Source of the DNA: JAWKHR01 sp041394725
Lineage (GTDB): Bacteria > Acidobacteriota > Vicinamibacteria > Vicinamibacterales > SCN-69-37
Assembly (NCBI GenBank): GCA_041394725.1
Contig: JAWKHR010000097.1
Location: forward strand, 1-8,401
Direction: 5' to 3'
Length of the DNA: 8,401 nucleotides
The translations under genes and the position numbers were made by a program. Positions 8,373 through 8,401 of the stretch are shown in pieces. Positions within the stretch are counted from its first letter, which is position 1. Every line of letters starts with the position of its first letter. Under the pieces are notes generated by a model. That model saw only the letters and a list, made by a program, of their open reading frames with translations, ran no database searches and had not been told where the DNA came from.

Positions 8373-8401
8373 TTGCGCGTGCTGGACGAGTTCACCATGC
8401 A

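Noticed and set aside
8379..8401. GTG start of a further plus-strand gene after the permease
   Set aside because: Only seven codons are visible, with a weak GGAG 9 nt upstream; too little to support a gene.

Overview
This is a GC-rich bacterial chromosomal segment. Its style points to the phylum Acidobacteriota, possibly a soil Vicinamibacteria-like lineage: a two-repeat MacB/FtsX-type permease with no ATPase beside it (the 'acidobacterial duplicated orphan permease' architecture), and a PknB-type serine/threonine kinase fused through one membrane helix to a TolB/PD40-like beta-propeller. The taxonomic call is inference from gene style; there is no rRNA or other marker gene to fix it.

Layout. 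Positions 1-587 (minus strand) hold the N-terminal part of a secreted lipoprotein whose 3' end lies outside the window. The following ~290 bp carry no intact gene, only a short plus-strand scrap that reads like the C-terminal PD40 strand of a propeller protein. Positions 878-1866 (minus) encode a compact MNT/HEPN toxin-antitoxin-like pair: a nucleotidyltransferase with an added N-terminal ribbon-helix-helix-like DNA-binding segment, overlapping by one base (TGATG) a HEPN-domain protein. Two copies of GTGATATC, 23 bp apart, lie just upstream of this pair and are a plausible autoregulatory operator. Positions 1957-4557 (minus) encode the kinase-propeller protein, preceded by a perfect TATAAT. 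A ~220 bp gene-less, repeat-bearing stretch separates it from a tRNA-Leu(UAA) gene (4797-4882, minus). Upstream of that is a second lipoprotein (4915-5862, minus) with an Ig-like Big2 domain, a carboxypeptidase-regulatory-like domain and a Cys-rich C-terminal domain. An 83 bp divergent promoter region separates it from the large plus-strand permease (5946-8372).

How it works together. Most genes look like independent units acting at the cell envelope: sensing or signalling by the kinase, two lipoproteins, and a MacB-like permease. The only tightly coupled operon is the MNT/HEPN pair. Its fused DNA-binding segment, paired upstream repeats and possible leaderless start are the most distinctive feature of the window and the best candidate for something less well described.
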